The notes: a model not told the origin generated them from the letters alone. 33,977 nt of DNA from an uncultured Prevotella sp. (GCA_900315775.1 ONAJ01000031.1:1-33977), one strand, 5' to 3'; counted from the first letter of the stretch, positions 1 through 7,846 are shown. Numbers and translations: made by a program.

Positions 1-94
<94 letters not shown>

Positions 95-103
95 TTTTAA
101 GAT

Positions 104-137
104 AAGCCTTGAGGATACAATATCTTCAAGGCTTTTT
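104..137 (+). terminator. Rho-independent terminator of the rRNA operon
   Basis: AAGCCTTGA (104-112) pairs perfectly with TCAAGGCTT (126-134). Four more inner pairs (one a G-U) give a stem of about 13 bp with a 5-nt loop, and the 3' arm runs into TTTTT. It lies about 10 nt after the 5S rRNA end. Confidence 0.9.
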
Positions 138-152
138 CGTTATTATATCGTT

Positions 153-1268
153 ATGCAGTGGACAGATAGGATAAGACAGGTAAAGATTATTCTTGTTGTT
201 GCGGCAATTATCATTGCTGTAGCATCGCTGTTAGTATCACATTTTCTTGTGCGTGACCTCTCCATTGAAGAACGCCACCGTATGGAAGTGTGGGCCGAGG
301 CGCTGCATTCTCTGAATGAAGTTGAGGAAGGTCCTGCTCTTTCCCTCGTACTCAGTGTTATGGAGGGTAACAATACTATTCCTGTTATTGTTGTAAATAG
401 CGAAGGCGGGGTGGATGACTTCAGGAATATAGAAGATACAGTCAATGTTGAAGATTATGCCCGTCGTATGCAGCTTGCTGGTGATACGATACGAGTTGGT
501 AGCCAGATTGTGTGTTACGACGAGAGCCTTATGCTTAAGCGTCTGCAGGCATGGCCTTATATCCAGTTAGGAATAGTACTTATCTTTGTTGTGGTCGCTA
601 TTTTTGCATTGCTTTCGTCAAAGCGTGCCGAGCAGAACAAGGTATGGGTTGGTCTTTCCAAGGAAACAGCCCATCAGTTAGGCACTCCTGTGTCGAGTCT
701 GATGGCGTGGACCGAAGTGTTAAAGGAGAACTATCCAAATGACGACTTATTACCCGAGATGGAGAAAGACGTTAAGCGTTTGCAGCTTATTGCTGAACGT
801 TTTTCCAAGATAGGTTCACTTCCAGAGCCTGTTCCTACAGGACTTATTGAAGTGATGTCGCATGTAGTGGAATATATGGATCGTCGTACCTCGCAGAAGG
901 TACAGATGGTAACTGTCTTCCCGCCGCAGGACATCATCGTGAAGATAAATGCTTCGCTTTTCGAGTGGGTCATAGAAAATCTCTGCAAGAATGCCGTAGA
1001 TGCTATGGAAGGTGCAGGAACCATTACACTCTTTATGCAGGACGAAGGCGAGTGCGTTGCCATTGAAGTTTCAGACACAGGAAAGGGAATTCGTAAGAAG
1101 GATGTCGGCAACGTCTTCAAGCCAGGCTTTACCACCAAGAAGAGAGGATGGGGACTTGGTTTGTCTTTGGCGAAACGTATTGTCGAAGAGTATCATCACG
1201 GAAAGATTTTTGTTAAGAGTACTGATATAGGTCGCGGTACTACATTTAGGATAGAGTTGAAGAAGTAA
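153..1268 (+). CDS. Membrane-bound sensor histidine kinase
   Basis: This 371-aa protein has two predicted membrane segments, about residues 11-33 and 137-156, which flank a sensor loop of about 100 residues on the outer face. The phosphoacceptor box KETAHQLGTPVSSL puts the phosphorylated His at residue 174. The N box (ENLCKNAVDAM), G1 box (DTGKGI) and G2 box (GWGLGLSLAKR) of the HATPase_c domain follow in order. The ATG at 153 was chosen because an upstream in-frame ATG at 45 lies inside the 5S rRNA. No response regulator lies beside it, so it is an orphan kinase in this window and its ligand is unknown. It begins only 16 nt after the rRNA operon terminator. Confidence 0.9.
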   Translation: MQWTDRIRQVKIILVVAAIIIAVASLLVSHFLVRDLSIEERHRMEVWAEALHSLNEVEEGPALSLVLSVMEGNNTIPVIVVNSEGGVDDFRNIEDTVNVEDYARRMQLAGDTIRVGSQIVCYDESLMLKRLQAWPYIQLGIVLIFVVVAIFALLSSKRAEQNKVWVGLSKETAHQLGTPVSSLMAWTEVLKENYPNDDLLPEMEKDVKRLQLIAERFSKIGSLPEPVPTGLIEVMSHVVEYMDRRTSQKVQMVTVFPPQDIIVKINASLFEWVIENLCKNAVDAMEGAGTITLFMQDEGECVAIEVSDTGKGIRKKDVGNVFKPGFTTKKRGWGLGLSLAKRIVEEYHHGKIFVKSTDIGRGTTFRIELKK

Positions 1269-1272
1269 TATA

Positions 1273-1307
1273 AAACTTGCACACTCGCTGTGAGTGTGTG
1301 CAAGTTT
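1273..1307 (+). terminator. Hairpin after the histidine kinase gene
   Basis: AAACTTGCACAC (1273-1284) pairs with GTGTGCAAGTTT (1296-1307), a 12-bp perfect stem with an 11-nt loop, 5 nt after the kinase stop. No proper T-run follows on the + strand, so it may be a weak terminator, a transcript-stabilising 3' hairpin, or a Rho-aided stop before the yceD promoter. Confidence 0.5.
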
Positions 1308-1327
1308 GTGAAAAAACGCATTTTTTC

Positions 1328-1359
1328 TTTGGTTTTTTGCTCACTTATTCGTAACTTTG
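1328..1359 (+). promoter_or_regulatory. Bacteroidetes-type promoter for yceD-rpmF-fabH-era-der
   Basis: A -33 TTTG (1328-1331) and a -7 TAACTTTG (1352-1359) are separated by 20 bp, matching the Bacteroidetes primary sigma consensus. The -7 element ends only 8 nt before the ATG at 1368, so the transcript would be almost leaderless. Confidence 0.75.
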
Positions 1360-1367
1360 CACCCCAA

Positions 1368-1886
1368 ATGAGTGTACTTGAGTCCTTAAAGATTGATTTG
1401 TTGAGTGTTACGTCAGCTGGTGAACAGTTGGATGTAAATATTGACGATAGCTTCTTTGAGGCATTAGACGGTTCAGAGGTTAAGCGAGGTTCTTTGCATG
1501 TGTCGCTGTCTATACGCAAGATGAGCGGCTTTTACGAACTTACTGCAAATGCCGACGGAAGTGTTTATGTGCAGTGCGATCGTTGTCTTGACGACATGTT
1601 ACAGCCTATAGAGGCAGAAGGTTGTTGGACAGTGAAGCTTGGCTCTGAGTATAGCTCTGACGATGAGCAGATTGTGGTTGATGAGAACGAGGGAGTTCTC
1701 GATGCCTCATGGCTTGTTTACGAAATGATAGCGTTGGCTATCCCCATCAAGCACGTTCACGAGACTGGTAAGTGTAATGCTGCGATGACGAAAAAGCTCG
1801 AAGAGCTGTCAGCTGCCCGAAGCAGTGATGTGGAGAAAGAGGTGGACCCTCGTTGGGCAGCCCTAAAGAATTTGAAAGAACAATAG
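1368..1886 (+). CDS. yceD: YceD / DUF177 family protein
   Basis: The 172-aa protein is of the DUF177 (YceD) family, known in other bacteria for affecting 23S rRNA accumulation and almost always found directly before rpmF, as here. The family Cys pair is visible as QCDRC in the middle of the protein. The start was placed at the ATG at 1368 (protein begins MSVLESLKIDLL) because an upstream GTG-initiated extension would run through the promoter. The gene is 31 nt upstream of rpmF. The molecular activity of the family is not settled. Confidence 0.85.
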   Translation: MSVLESLKIDLLSVTSAGEQLDVNIDDSFFEALDGSEVKRGSLHVSLSIRKMSGFYELTANADGSVYVQCDRCLDDMLQPIEAEGCWTVKLGSEYSSDDEQIVVDENEGVLDASWLVYEMIALAIPIKHVHETGKCNAAMTKKLEELSAARSSDVEKEVDPRWAALKNLKEQ

Positions 1887-1912
1887 TAAATAGTAAATTG
1901 TAAAATAGTAAA
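1884..1912 (+). repeat. Heptamer array TAGTAAA x4 between yceD and rpmF
   Basis: TAGTAAA stands at 1884, 1891 and 1906, with the variant TTGTAAA at 1898 and one extra base before the last copy. It overlaps the yceD stop codon and fills the short gap before rpmF. Confidence 0.8.
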
Positions 1913-1917
1913 TAATT

Positions 1918-2106
1918 ATGGCACATCCTAAAAGAAGACAGTCGAATACTCGTACTGCAAAAAGAAGAACTCATGACAAGGCAGTAGCTCCCACACTGGC
2001 AGTATGCCCTAACTGTGGTGCTTACCATGTTTATCACACAGTATGTCCTACTTGTGGTTATTATCGTGGCAAAATTGCCATTGTAATGGACGAAGCAGCT
2101 GAATAA
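1918..2106 (+). CDS. rpmF: 50S ribosomal protein L32
   Basis: This is a 62-aa basic protein starting [17 protein letters not shown], the typical L32 N-terminus, with a four-Cys zinc ribbon (CPNC ... CPTC). It is therefore a zinc-binding (C+) version. It is a structural protein of the large ribosomal subunit. Its stop codon overlaps the fabH start by one base (TAATG), implying translational coupling in the classic rpmF-fabH order. Confidence 0.97.
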   Translation: MAHPKRRQSNTRTAKRRTHDKAVAPTLAVCPNCGAYHVYHTVCPTCGYYRGKIAIVMDEAAE

Positions 2107-3110
2107 TGGGAAAAATTAACGCTATAATCACTGGAGTTGGTGGCTACGTGCCCGACTACATCCTCAACAACGAGGAGTTGTCGCGTATGGTGGACACCAA
2201 TGATGAGTGGATTATGTCGCGTGTTGGTATCAAGGAGCGTCACATACTTAGTGAGGAAGGTCTTGGTACGAGTTATATGGCTCGTAAGGCAGCCAAGCAG
2301 TTGCTCAAGAAGACCGGTGTAGATCCCGACAGTATTGACGCCCTAATAGTAACCACGTCAACCGCTGACTATCAGTTCCCCAGCACAGCAAGTATTGTGC
2401 TTGGCAAGTTGGGGCTGAAGAATGCTATGGCGTTTGACTTCTGGGCAGCTTGTTGCGGTTTCCTGTACACACTTGACGTAGCATCGTCAATGATCCAGAG
2501 TGGTAAGTACAAGAAGATAATAGTTATCGGAGCCGACAAGATGTCGTCTGTGGTTGACTATACCGACCGCCAGACCTGTCCGCTCTTTGGTGACGGTGCT
2601 GCAGCGGTGTTGTTAGAAGCAACAGAGGAAGAGAACATTGGTGTTATGGATTCATATCTGCGCACCGATGGTAAAGGACTTCCATTCCTCCACCTCAAAG
2701 CTGGAGGTTCTGTTAGTCCAGCTTCACACTTTACCGTTGACCACCGTTTACACTTCCTTTATCAGGAGGGACGTACCGTGTTCCGTTATGCTGTTACCAG
2801 CATGAGTGACGACTGTGCACTCATTGCTGAGCGTAACAATCTCAATGCCGACAACATTCGTTATGTGGTGCCTCATCAGGCAAATATCCGAATCATTGAG
2901 GCCGTTGCTAAGCGTCTTGAATTGTCTATGGACAAGGTGATGCTTAATATTGAACACTTTGGAAATACAAGTGCTGCAACGATTCCGTTGGCATTGTGGG
3001 AGTATGAAGACCGTCTTAAGAAAGGCGACAACCTCATTCTCACTGCGTTCGGAGCAGGATTCGTTCACGGTGCCCTCTATTACAAGTGGGCCTATGATGG
3101 CGGTAAGTAA
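2106..3110 (+). CDS. fabH: 3-oxoacyl-ACP synthase III (beta-ketoacyl-ACP synthase III, FabH)
   Basis: The 334-aa enzyme condenses an acyl-CoA primer with malonyl-ACP to start type II fatty acid synthesis in the cytoplasm. The catalytic triad can be read: Cys116 in AACCGF, His257 in VPHQAN and Asn287 in FGNTSAA, each in the expected context. The length matches the family. The start overlaps the rpmF stop by one base. A second Cys follows the nucleophile directly (Cys-Cys), where other FabH proteins have Ala or Ser; this is probably only lineage variation. Primer preference cannot be read, although Bacteroidetes FabH enzymes often serve branched-chain fatty acid synthesis. Confidence 0.95.
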   Translation: MGKINAIITGVGGYVPDYILNNEELSRMVDTNDEWIMSRVGIKERHILSEEGLGTSYMARKAAKQLLKKTGVDPDSIDALIVTTSTADYQFPSTASIVLGKLGLKNAMAFDFWAACCGFLYTLDVASSMIQSGKYKKIIVIGADKMSSVVDYTDRQTCPLFGDGAAAVLLEATEEENIGVMDSYLRTDGKGLPFLHLKAGGSVSPASHFTVDHRLHFLYQEGRTVFRYAVTSMSDDCALIAERNNLNADNIRYVVPHQANIRIIEAVAKRLELSMDKVMLNIEHFGNTSAATIPLALWEYEDRLKKGDNLILTAFGAGFVHGALYYKWAYDGGK

Positions 3111-3127
3111 CTGATAACTCAGAATTA

Positions 3128-4060
3128 ATGCATAAAGCAGGATTCGTAAATATCGTTGGTAATCCCAATGTAGGTAAAAGTACGCTCATGAACCAGTTGG
3201 TTGGTGAGCGTATTTCAATCGCTACGTTTAAGGCGCAGACAACCCGTCATCGCATTATGGGAATAGTGAATACCGACGACATGCAGATAGTGTTCAGCGA
3301 CACCCCGGGAGTGCTCAAACCCAACTACAAGTTGCAGGAGTCTATGTTGGCATTCTCCGAGAGTGCACTTGCTGATGCCGACGTGTTGCTCTACGTCACC
3401 GACGTTGTGGAGAACCCCGAGAAGAACATGGACTTCTTGGAGAAAGTGCAGAAGATGAGCATCCCCGTGATTCTGCTTATCAACAAGATTGATATCCTCG
3501 CCCCTAATCCCTCTTCAAAGAGCGAAGAGAACTCAAAGAGCGGTGGAAGTAGTCAGACTCAACTTGCTACAATTGTTGAGAAGTGGCACTCGCTGCTTCC
3601 TAAGGCAGAGATACTCCCCATCTCGGCGAAGAACAAGTTCGGTGTTGATATGCTGTTGAAACGTATTAAGGAGCTCTTGCCCGAGAGTCCGGCATACTTT
3701 TCAAAGGACCAGCTTACCGATAAACCCGCCCGATTCTTTGTAAGCGAGATAATTCGCGAGAAGATACTCCTGTATTACGACAAGGAGATACCTTATTCTG
3801 TGGAGGTTCGTGTGGAGCGTTTCAAGGAAGGCGAGAAGAGCATCCATATCAATGCTGTCATCTATGTGGAGCGCGACTCCCAGAAGGGCATCATCATTGG
3901 TCATCAGGGAGTAGCATTGAAAAAGGTTTCCACCGAGTCGCGTAAGGCTTTGGAGAAATTCTTCGGTAAGTCCGTTTACCTCGAGACTTTCGTTAAGGTT
4001 GATAAGGACTGGCGCAGTTCCGACCGCGAACTCGATGCCTTTGGATATAATTTAGAGTAA
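3128..4060 (+). CDS. era: GTPase Era
   Basis: The 310-aa GTPase binds 16S rRNA and acts in 30S subunit maturation. G1 is GNPNVGKST (residues 11-19), G3 is DTPG (58-61), G4 is NKID (119-122) and G5 is the SAK motif near 166. The C-terminal KH RNA-binding domain shows the GIIIGHQG loop and ends in the family-like KDWRSSDREL segment. Residues about 125-145, just after G4, are a Ser/Lys-rich low-complexity stretch not expected in Era. It contains an 18-nt in-frame repeat with TCAAAGAGCG at 3515 and 3533. The gene lies 17 nt after fabH and is followed by a 10-bp tandem repeat before der. Confidence 0.97.
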   Translation: MHKAGFVNIVGNPNVGKSTLMNQLVGERISIATFKAQTTRHRIMGIVNTDDMQIVFSDTPGVLKPNYKLQESMLAFSESALADADVLLYVTDVVENPEKNMDFLEKVQKMSIPVILLINKIDILAPNPSSKSEENSKSGGSSQTQLATIVEKWHSLLPKAEILPISAKNKFGVDMLLKRIKELLPESPAYFSKDQLTDKPARFFVSEIIREKILLYYDKEIPYSVEVRVERFKEGEKSIHINAVIYVERDSQKGIIIGHQGVALKKVSTESRKALEKFFGKSVYLETFVKVDKDWRSSDRELDAFGYNLE

Positions 4061-4130
4061 CTAGGAGAAACTAGGAAAGCCTAGGAGAACCTAGGAGAAC
4101 CTAGGACCACCTAGGAAAGCCTAGAAAAAA
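4061..4130 (+). repeat. 10-bp tandem array (CTAGGARAAC-like x7) between era and der
   Basis: Directly after the era stop codon, seven units start at exactly 4061, 4071, 4081, 4091, 4101, 4111 and 4121. Each opens with CTAG and has the approximate consensus CTAGGARARC. The last unit decays into an A-rich stretch before the der start at 4142. The CTAG tetramers are thus spaced about one helical turn apart. Confidence 0.95.
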
Positions 4131-4141
4131 ATAAAGAAGTT

Positions 4142-5455
4142 ATGGGAAATTTAGTAGCGATTGTAGGACGCCCTAACGTTGGCAAGTCCACACTGTTCAA
4201 CCGCCTGACGAAGACCCGTCATGCGATAGTCAGCGACGAGGCAGGCACCACACGCGACCGCCAGTATGGCAAGTGCGATTGGTGCGGTCGTGAGTTCTCC
4301 GTTGTCGATACCGGCGGCTGGGTAGTAAATTCAGATGACATCTTCGAAGGCGAGATACGCAAGCAGGTTCTCGTTGCCACCGAAGAGGCTGATCTTGTTC
4401 TGTTCCTTGTTGATATCAAGAATGGTGTTACCGACCTTGATATGGACGTAGCTAATATCCTGCGTCGCTCCAAACTCCCCGTAATTCTTGTTGCCAACAA
4501 AGCCGACGACGGCAAGGACCTCTACTATCAGTATGATTTTTTCCGTCTTGGTCTTGGTGACCCTATGTGTATTAGTGCTGCCACCGGTAGCGGTACCGGC
4601 GACCTTCTCGACTTAGTGTTAGAGAAGCTCCCCGTTGTTGCCGAAGACGAGGTAGAAGACGGTATTCCACGTTTTGCTGTTGTTGGTCGTCCTAATGTTG
4701 GAAAGTCGAGTATTATCAATGCCTTCATTGGCGAGGACCGTCATATTGTTACTGATATTGCAGGCACCACACGCGACTCCATTTACACCCGTTACGACAA
4801 GTTCGGTTTCGACTTCTACCTTGTAGATACAGCAGGAATCCGTCGCAAGAATAAAGTTACGGAAGACCTTGAGTTCTACAGCGTTATGCGCTCCATCCGT
4901 GCTATCGAGAATAGCGATGTCTGCATCCTTATGATTGATGCTACACGTGGTATTGAGGCACAGGACATGAATATATTCCAGTTAATCCAGAAGAACCAGA
5001 AGTCGCTTGTTGTCGTTGTCAACAAGTGGGACCTCGTAGAGGATAAGTCACAGAAGGTTATCGACACCTTCACCAACGCCATCCGTCAACGTATGGCTCC
5101 ATTCACCGACTTCCCTATAATCTTCTCGTCGGCAGTTACCAAGCAGCGTATTTTCCGTGTGCTTGAGACGGCTAAGGAAGTTTACCTGCATCGTAAGATT
5201 AAGATTGGAACCTCGAAACTCAATGAGGTTATGTTGCCTATCATCGAGGCAACACCACCGCCAAGCATCAAGGGTAAGTACATTAAGATAAAGTACGTGA
5301 GCCAGGTTCCTGACACACGCATTCCAACTTTCGTGTTCTATGCCAACCTGCCGCAGTACATCAAGGAGCCCTACAAGCGTTTCCTTGAGAACAAGATGCG
5401 CGATAATTGGGAACTCACGGGAACTCCGATAAATCTTTTCGTAAGACAGAAGTAG
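4142..5455 (+). CDS. der: Ribosome-associated GTPase Der (EngA)
   Basis: The 437-aa protein has two tandem GTPase domains, the hallmark of Der. The first P-loop GRPNVGKST is at residues 9-17 with NKAD at 119-122. The second P-loop GRPNVGKSS is at 182-190 with DTAG near 229 and NKWD later. A KH-like C-terminal domain ends the protein. It is needed for 50S subunit assembly. The length is normal for the family. It probably shares the operon of era but sits behind the tandem repeat, which makes up nearly all of the 81-nt gap. Confidence 0.97.
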   Translation: MGNLVAIVGRPNVGKSTLFNRLTKTRHAIVSDEAGTTRDRQYGKCDWCGREFSVVDTGGWVVNSDDIFEGEIRKQVLVATEEADLVLFLVDIKNGVTDLDMDVANILRRSKLPVILVANKADDGKDLYYQYDFFRLGLGDPMCISAATGSGTGDLLDLVLEKLPVVAEDEVEDGIPRFAVVGRPNVGKSSIINAFIGEDRHIVTDIAGTTRDSIYTRYDKFGFDFYLVDTAGIRRKNKVTEDLEFYSVMRSIRAIENSDVCILMIDATRGIEAQDMNIFQLIQKNQKSLVVVVNKWDLVEDKSQKVIDTFTNAIRQRMAPFTDFPIIFSSAVTKQRIFRVLETAKEVYLHRKIKIGTSKLNEVMLPIIEATPPPSIKGKYIKIKYVSQVPDTRIPTFVFYANLPQYIKEPYKRFLENKMRDNWELTGTPINLFVRQK

Positions 5456-5456
5456 G

Positions 5457-5849
5457 ATGAAGAAGTTTTGTGTAGTCCTTGCAATTGCCAGTATGATGAT
5501 AGTAGCCTGTGGCAAGAAGGATGCTCCCGACTTTGCTGCAGCTGAAGCAGCACGCGACTATTACCAGCAACTCGTTCAGGGCAATTACGAGCAGTACGTG
5601 TCAGGCATGATTAATGGCGACAGCCTTCCTGCCGACTATCGTGAGCAACTCGTTGCCAATGCCAAGATGTTTATTGCCCATCAGAATGATTTGCATAAAG
5701 GCATCAGCACCATAACAGTACAAAACTGCATCAATGACAATACTACCCCTGCAGCTCAAGCTTTCCTTCTGCTTACCTATGCCGACAGCACCAGCGAAGA
5801 AATTGTAGTGCCAATGGTGAAGCAGAACGACATTTGGTATATGAAGTAG
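5457..5849 (+). CDS. Small lipoprotein, DUF4878-like
   Basis: The 130-aa protein begins with a short basic n-region and a hydrophobic stretch ending in IVAC-GKK, a lipobox-like site that predicts lipidation at Cys18. The mature part (about 110 aa) reads like the NTF2-fold DUF4878 type: an N-terminal YYQQLVQGNYEQY segment, a middle PADYREQL segment and an ending with IWYMK. It starts one base after the der stop codon, so it is likely the last gene of that operon. No catalytic residues are apparent. The family call comes from memory of the pattern and is tentative; the lipoprotein prediction is firmer. Confidence 0.75.
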   Translation: MKKFCVVLAIASMMIVACGKKDAPDFAAAEAARDYYQQLVQGNYEQYVSGMINGDSLPADYREQLVANAKMFIAHQNDLHKGISTITVQNCINDNTTPAAQAFLLLTYADSTSEEIVVPMVKQNDIWYMK

Positions 5850-5896
5850 TATCTTACTCCAAGGTTTGTGTGATTGGGTGTTTTCTGGAGGCAGTA

Positions 5897-5957
5897 GTTT
5901 CAGAGGGTGAAACTGTTGGTTTCATCGGTTGAAACTATTAGTTTCACACCGAGAAAC
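5897..5957. repeat. 22-bp-period array of alternating inverted words GTTTCA / TGAAAC
   Basis: GTTTCA occurs at 5897, 5919 and 5941, and its inverse complement TGAAAC at 5908 and 5930, with a degenerate AGAAAC at 5952. The starts are exactly 11 bp apart with unrelated 5-bp spacers. This gives three 22-bp units, each a GTTTCA-N5-TGAAAC dyad. Confidence 0.95.
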
Positions 5958-5998
5958 ACATCCGATTATGAAGATGGTGTTGCGAGGAGGAGTAGGAA

Positions 5999-6025
5999 TA
6001 AAAAAATCGGGCGTGAAGCCCGATT
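5999..6025 (-). terminator. Rho-independent terminator for the small minus-strand ORF
   Basis: AATCGGGC (6005-6012) pairs perfectly with GCCCGATT (6018-6025) around a 5-nt loop. Read on the minus strand, the stem is followed by a run of T (the plus-strand A-run through 6006). It lies 5 nt after the stop codon at 6030. On the plus strand it is followed by CTATTTATTT, so it could work in both directions. Confidence 0.85.
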
Positions 6026-6029
6026 CTAT

Positions 6030-6125
6030 TTATTTGCATGGGTTGAACCCGTAAATTCTTGCTGAATTGATGCAGTACTCGTAGTAATACTCACTGCTAA
6101 GCCACTTCTTAATTAACTTTTTCAT
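6030..6125 (-). CDS. Small ORF, 31 aa, unknown function
   Basis: From the ATG at 6125 to TAA at 6030 the minus strand encodes 31 residues. The N-terminus is basic (MKKLIKKWL), the middle is aromatic (SSEYYYEYC) and the end is IYGFNPCK, with two Cys and no clear membrane segment. Support for a real gene is contextual. A Bacteroidetes -7 element lies about 90 nt upstream, a purine-rich AGAAAGGG lies before the start, and a perfect hairpin terminator comes 5 nt after the stop. I do not recognise the family. Alternatives are a leader peptide without a target gene, or a small regulatory RNA whose ORF is incidental. Confidence 0.55.
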   Translation of the reverse strand: MKKLIKKWLSSEYYYEYCINSARIYGFNPCK

Positions 6126-6166
6126 CTTTTTACCCTTTCTTTAATTTTAGTTGTCACCCTGTAATC

Positions 6167-6180
6167 AGGGATTCATTGTT
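6167..6180 (-). other. Small hairpin in the leader of the 31-aa ORF
   Basis: CCCTG (6167-6171) and CAGGG (6176-6180) form a 5-bp stem with a 4-nt loop. It lies about midway between the predicted transcription start near 6210 and the ATG at 6125. A structured leader would suit post-transcriptional control, but the stem is short. Confidence 0.35.
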
Positions 6181-6216
6181 ATCCTTTTTCTATGCTTTTT
6201 ATTTCTTTTGACGATG

Positions 6217-6224
6217 CAAAGGTA
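6217..6224 (-). promoter_or_regulatory. -7 element for the 31-aa small ORF
   Basis: Minus-strand TACCTTTG followed by C fits the TAnnTTTG consensus. No good TTTG -33 box is visible about 20 bp upstream, so the promoter is weaker than the others in the window. It would start transcription near 6210, after the end of the ABC transporter operon at 6296. Confidence 0.55.
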
Positions 6225-6295
6225 AACAGTATTTGCTATATGTTGATTTAGTAATTACGGATTTAGGGTAAAAAGTGCTTTATTTTTGACTTTAA

Positions 6296-7081
6296 TCAAG
6301 ATTGTGTGGGCACACGGCGGTGTTGTTCCACCACAACTTCGTGCATTTCTTTGAGCAGATCTGAGGCGAAAATGAAGTCCGTAAGTCGTTTATTTTTCGA
6401 TTCCATAACGTCTGCCGACACTCCCTGCCACTCTTTGTGACCTTCGTATATAAAGAGGATATTCTCGCCTATGCCCATCACGGAGTTCATGTCGTGGGTA
6501 TTTATGATTGTAGTCATGTTGAACTCCTTAGTCAGTCCGTGCAGCAGTTCGTCGATGACGAGTGACGTCTTGGGGTCAAGTCCTGAGTTCGGTTCGTCGC
6601 AGAACAGGTAGCGTGGGTTCAGCACTATGGCGCGTGCTATTGCCACACGTTTCTGCATACCTCCGGAGATTTCGCCCGGGTATTTGTTTTCAGCTCCCAT
6701 GAGGTTCACGCGTTCCAGACATTCCATAGCTCGGTGTTTACGTTCGCGTAGTGTCATTGTAGAGAACATGTCGAGAGGGAACATGACGTTTTCGAGTACC
6801 GACATAGAGTCGAATAGTGCGGCGCTTTGGAATATCATTCCCATTTCGCGTCGCATAAGCACTTTCTCCTTCTTCGACATGGTCACGAAGTCGCGTCCGT
6901 CGTAGAGAATCTCGCCCTTTGTAGGTTCCAATAGTCCCACGATGTTGCTCATTAGTACCGTCTTTCCGCTACCACTCTGTCCTATGATGAGGTTTGTCTT
7001 ACCATCCTCGAAAGTGATGTTAATGTCGTGGAGCACTTCTTTGTCGTTGAACGACTTATGTAGGTTCTTTATTTCTATCAT
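6296..7081 (-). CDS. mlaF: ABC transporter ATP-binding protein, MlaF type
   Basis: The 261-aa ATPase has Walker A GQSGSGKT (34-41), a Q-loop in IFQSAALFDS, the signature ISGGMQKR, Walker B in YLFCDEPNSGLD and the switch His in INTHD. The ALFDSMSV segment after the Q-loop and the SGGMQKR form of the signature are typical of the MlaF branch, which powers lipid transport between the inner and outer membranes. It overlaps the permease gene by 4 nt (ATGA). No MlaD-type substrate-binding protein is in the window; in Bacteroidetes it may lie elsewhere. Assignment to the family is firm, while the transported lipid is inferred. Confidence 0.9.
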   Translation of the reverse strand: MIEIKNLHKSFNDKEVLHDINITFEDGKTNLIIGQSGSGKTVLMSNIVGLLEPTKGEILYDGRDFVTMSKKEKVLMRREMGMIFQSAALFDSMSVLENVMFPLDMFSTMTLRERKHRAMECLERVNLMGAENKYPGEISGGMQKRVAIARAIVLNPRYLFCDEPNSGLDPKTSLVIDELLHGLTKEFNMTTIINTHDMNSVMGIGENILFIYEGHKEWQGVSADVMESKNKRLTDFIFASDLLKEMHEVVVEQHRRVPTQS

Positions 7082-7824
7082 GACAGGAGTTGTGTAAGGA
7101 ATACGTCAGAGAAAAGTATAAGGATGCTGCTTGTAACGACAGCGCTTGTTGAAGCCTCGCCGACCTCTACAGAACCGCCCTCTACGGTATATCCGCAGTA
7201 GCTTGACACGCTGCTGATGATGAAGGCAAATACAAGACTTTTTATGATACTCATCCACAGGAACCAGGGGATGAAGTCATGTGTAAGTCCCAAGGTGAGG
7301 TCCTCCGGCGGCATGAGGTGGCCTATGTACGATGTTGCGTAGGCACCGATGATACCCATTGCCGAGGAGAAAAGTACGAGGAACGGCATCATAGTAATCA
7401 TTCCGAGAATCTTAGGTAGTATGAGGTACTCTGCAGAGTTGACACCCATTATCTCAAGAGCGTCAATCTGCTGTGTCACTCGCATCGTTCCTAACTCTGA
7501 GGCGATGTTTGAGCCCACCTTACCGGCGAGGATAAGACACATTATACTGCTGGAGAACTCCAGGAGCATGATTTCTCGTGTTGTGTATCCCGCCACCCAT
7601 CGTGGCATCCACGGGCTTTCGATGTTAACCTTCATCTGTATGCAGATAACAGCGCCGATGAAGAACGAGATGAGCAGGACGATGCCGACCGAGTTTACTC
7701 CCAGCGCCGACATTTCCTTGATATATTGTTTCAGGAACATCCTCATGCGCTCCGGACGTGAAAAGGTGCGTCCCATAAGCATCAGGTAGCTTCCAAAACT
7801 TTCAAGCCATTTAAGTATTATCAT
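7078..7824 (-). CDS. mlaE: ABC transporter permease, MlaE family
   Basis: The 248-aa integral membrane protein has the MlaE pattern of about five to six hydrophobic segments. The conserved central region includes AGKVGSNIASELGTMRVTQQIDALEIMG, of which ELGTMRVTEQIDAL-like text is the family hallmark. It forms the membrane part of the transporter whose ATPase follows with a 4-nt overlap. A Bacteroidetes -7 element lies 23 nt upstream of the ATG, so this is the first gene of a two-gene operon. Role in outer-membrane lipid homeostasis is inferred from the family. Confidence 0.93.
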   Translation of the reverse strand: MIILKWLESFGSYLMLMGRTFSRPERMRMFLKQYIKEMSALGVNSVGIVLLISFFIGAVICIQMKVNIESPWMPRWVAGYTTREIMLLEFSSSIMCLILAGKVGSNIASELGTMRVTQQIDALEIMGVNSAEYLILPKILGMITMMPFLVLFSSAMGIIGAYATSYIGHLMPPEDLTLGLTHDFIPWFLWMSIIKSLVFAFIISSVSSYCGYTVEGGSVEVGEASTSAVVTSSILILFSDVFLTQLLS

Positions 7825-7846
7825 ATAAAAAAGTTGAATATTGGTG

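Larger units (their letters stand above)
5850..6029. other. Gene-free stretch with inverted-word array and terminator
   Basis: No gene is supported here on either strand. It holds the 22-bp-period GTTTCA/TGAAAC array (5897-5957) and a strong hairpin (6005-6025) that can end transcription of the small minus-strand ORF. The hairpin may also act on plus-strand transcripts from the der operon. Confidence 0.7.

Noticed and set aside
153-1268. Two-component pair with yceD or a neighbour
   Set aside because: No receiver domain is encoded within the window; the next gene is a DUF177 protein under its own promoter.
4061-4130. CRISPR-like array
   Set aside because: The units are 10 bp without spacers and no cas genes are present. 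The 22-bp and 7-bp arrays are likewise too short and lack unique spacers of CRISPR size.
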